Part shown: positions 4,311 through 5,005 of the stretch, piece after piece
How positions within the stretch are numbered: the stretch's first letter is position 1
Layout: the number at the start of each line of letters is the position of its first letter
Source: DASRHY01 sp046765875
GTDB lineage: Bacteria; Actinomycetota; Actinomycetes; Propionibacteriales; Kribbellaceae
Assembly: GCA_046765875.1 (NCBI GenBank)
Contig: JBKPSJ010000150.1
Coordinates: 1 to 5,005, forward strand
DNA length: 5,005 nucleotides
Reading direction: 5' to 3'
Position numbers and translations under genes: made by a program
Notes under the pieces: model-generated
The model's database searches: none
What the model saw: only the letters and a program-made list of their open reading frames with translations
Told to the model about the DNA's origin: nothing

Positions 4311-5005
4311 CGCGTTCAGGCCGGTTACCGACAAGGACGTCTTCGCGGCGGCCGACCGGATCCGTGGCCGCGTGCTGCGGACGCCGGTCATCGAGGTCTC
4401 CCCCACCCGCACCTTCAAGCTCGAACTACTGCAGCACACCGGGTCGTTCAAGCCGCGAGGCATGTTCAACCGGGTGCTCAGCGCGATCGAGGACGGCGCC
4501 GACCTGAGCGAGGGCGTGGTGACCGCCTCGGGCGGAAACGCCGGGCTGGCGGTCGCGTACGTCGCCCGCGAGCTCGGCCTGCCGGCGAAGGTGTTCGTCC
4601 CCGAGACCGCACCGGCCGCGAAGCTGTCGAAGCTGGGCACGCTCGGCGCCGATGTAGTCCGCGCGGGGAGCGAGTACGCCGAGGCACACGTCAAGGCTCG
4701 CGACTTCCACGCGCGGACCGGAGCGCTGCTGGTGCATGCCTACGATCAGCCCGAGGTGGTCGCCGGTCAGGGCACGCTCGGGCTCGAACTGCTCGAGCAG
4801 GCCGAGTTCGACACCGTACTGGTGGCCGTCGGCGGCGGCGGGCTGATCGGCGGAATCGCGACCGCGATCGGCGACCGGGCCCATGTGGTCGGGATCGAGC
4901 CGGAGCTGTGCCCGACGATGCGCGGCGCGCTGGCCGCGGGCGGGCCGGTGGACGTGCCGGTCTCCGGCGTGGCCAGCGATGCGCTCGGTTCGCGGCGGCT
5001 GGGCG
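4303..5005 (+). CDS. PLP-dependent serine/threonine dehydratase-like enzyme, C-terminus cut by the window edge
   Basis: Fold-type II pyridoxal-phosphate enzyme. Family members deaminate L-serine or L-threonine to pyruvate or 2-oxobutanoate plus ammonia; racemases and other beta-eliminases share the fold. I read 234 residues from the ATG at 4303, open to the window end; about a quarter of a usual 310-320 residue protein is missing. Lys50 in HTGSFKPRG (45-53) is the PLP Schiff-base lysine, SGGNAG (76-81) is the cofactor/substrate loop and VGGGGLIGG (176-184) the glycine loop that holds the phosphate. The NAG form, rather than NHA or NHG, resembles animal-type serine dehydratases (from memory). 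No ACT regulatory domain is present in the part seen. GAAGGG (4287-4292) lies 10 nt before the ATG inside the rhodanese gene, and the 8-bp overlap suggests coupled translation. Exact substrate is not decided by the sequence. Confidence 0.93.
   Translation, partial: MSDAFRPVTDKDVFAAADRIRGRVLRTPVIEVSPTRTFKLELLQHTGSFKPRGMFNRVLSAIEDGADLSEGVVTASGGNAGLAVAYVARELGLPAKVFVPETAPAAKLSKLGTLGADVVRAGSEYAEAHVKARDFHARTGALLVHAYDQPEVVAGQGTLGLELLEQAEFDTVLVAVGGGGLIGGIATAIGDRAHVVGIEPELCPTMRGALAAGGPVDVPVSGVASDALGSRRLG

Noticed and set aside
3867..4884. Minus-strand frames over the rhodanese and dehydratase genes
   Set aside because: Compositionally biased translations with no family motif, opposite two well-supported genes.

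Overview
The window is GC-rich with strongly GC-biased third codon positions, so most genes cast long open shadow frames on the other strand. Gene content and style (DrrAB-type drug exporter, MerR regulator, probable leaderless starts) point to a high-GC actinobacterium. A Nocardioidaceae/Kribbella- or Streptomyces-like source is possible, but the sequence does not let me name the genus. The DNA is densely coding, with six proteins plus one cut off at each end as follows: two partial and five complete genes in total. I see no rRNA, tRNA, CRISPR array, insertion sequence or phage gene.

Layout. Positions 1-1782 (minus strand) hold a two-gene ABC-2 exporter operon: a DrrA-type ATPase (763-1782) followed, with a 4-bp ATGA overlap, by a DrrB-type permease (766 down to the window edge, C-terminus missing). 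A 173-bp divergent intergenic region (1783-1955) separates it from a plus-strand MerR-family regulator (1956-2660), which carries two complete MerR DNA-binding domains in one chain. The regulator ends tail-to-tail, with a 23-bp overlap, against an OsmC-family thiol peroxidase-like gene on the minus strand (2638-3066). Upstream of that, on the same strand, is an NAD(P)-binding Rossmann protein (3153-3803). A 90-bp divergent gap then leads to a plus-strand pair: a single-domain rhodanese (3894-4310) and, overlapping it by 8 bp, a PLP-dependent serine/threonine dehydratase-like gene (4303 to the window edge).

How the genes may work together. The MerR/ATPase/permease arrangement fits a self-contained efflux module in which the divergent regulator senses a hydrophobic compound and controls the exporter; this is inferred from arrangement only. 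The OsmC, Rossmann and rhodanese genes form a small redox/thiol-flavoured neighbourhood, but nothing in the sequence proves that they share regulation with the exporter. The rhodanese and the dehydratase are very probably co-translated.

The points most worth a second look are the tandem-MerR architecture without any cysteine, the repeated ACCTTCAA element in its promoter region, two genes with the same leaderless-type geometry (TAnnnT, 7 nt, ATG), and a perfect 11-bp tandem duplication directly behind a stop codon. I did not find convincing evidence of a wholly new system.
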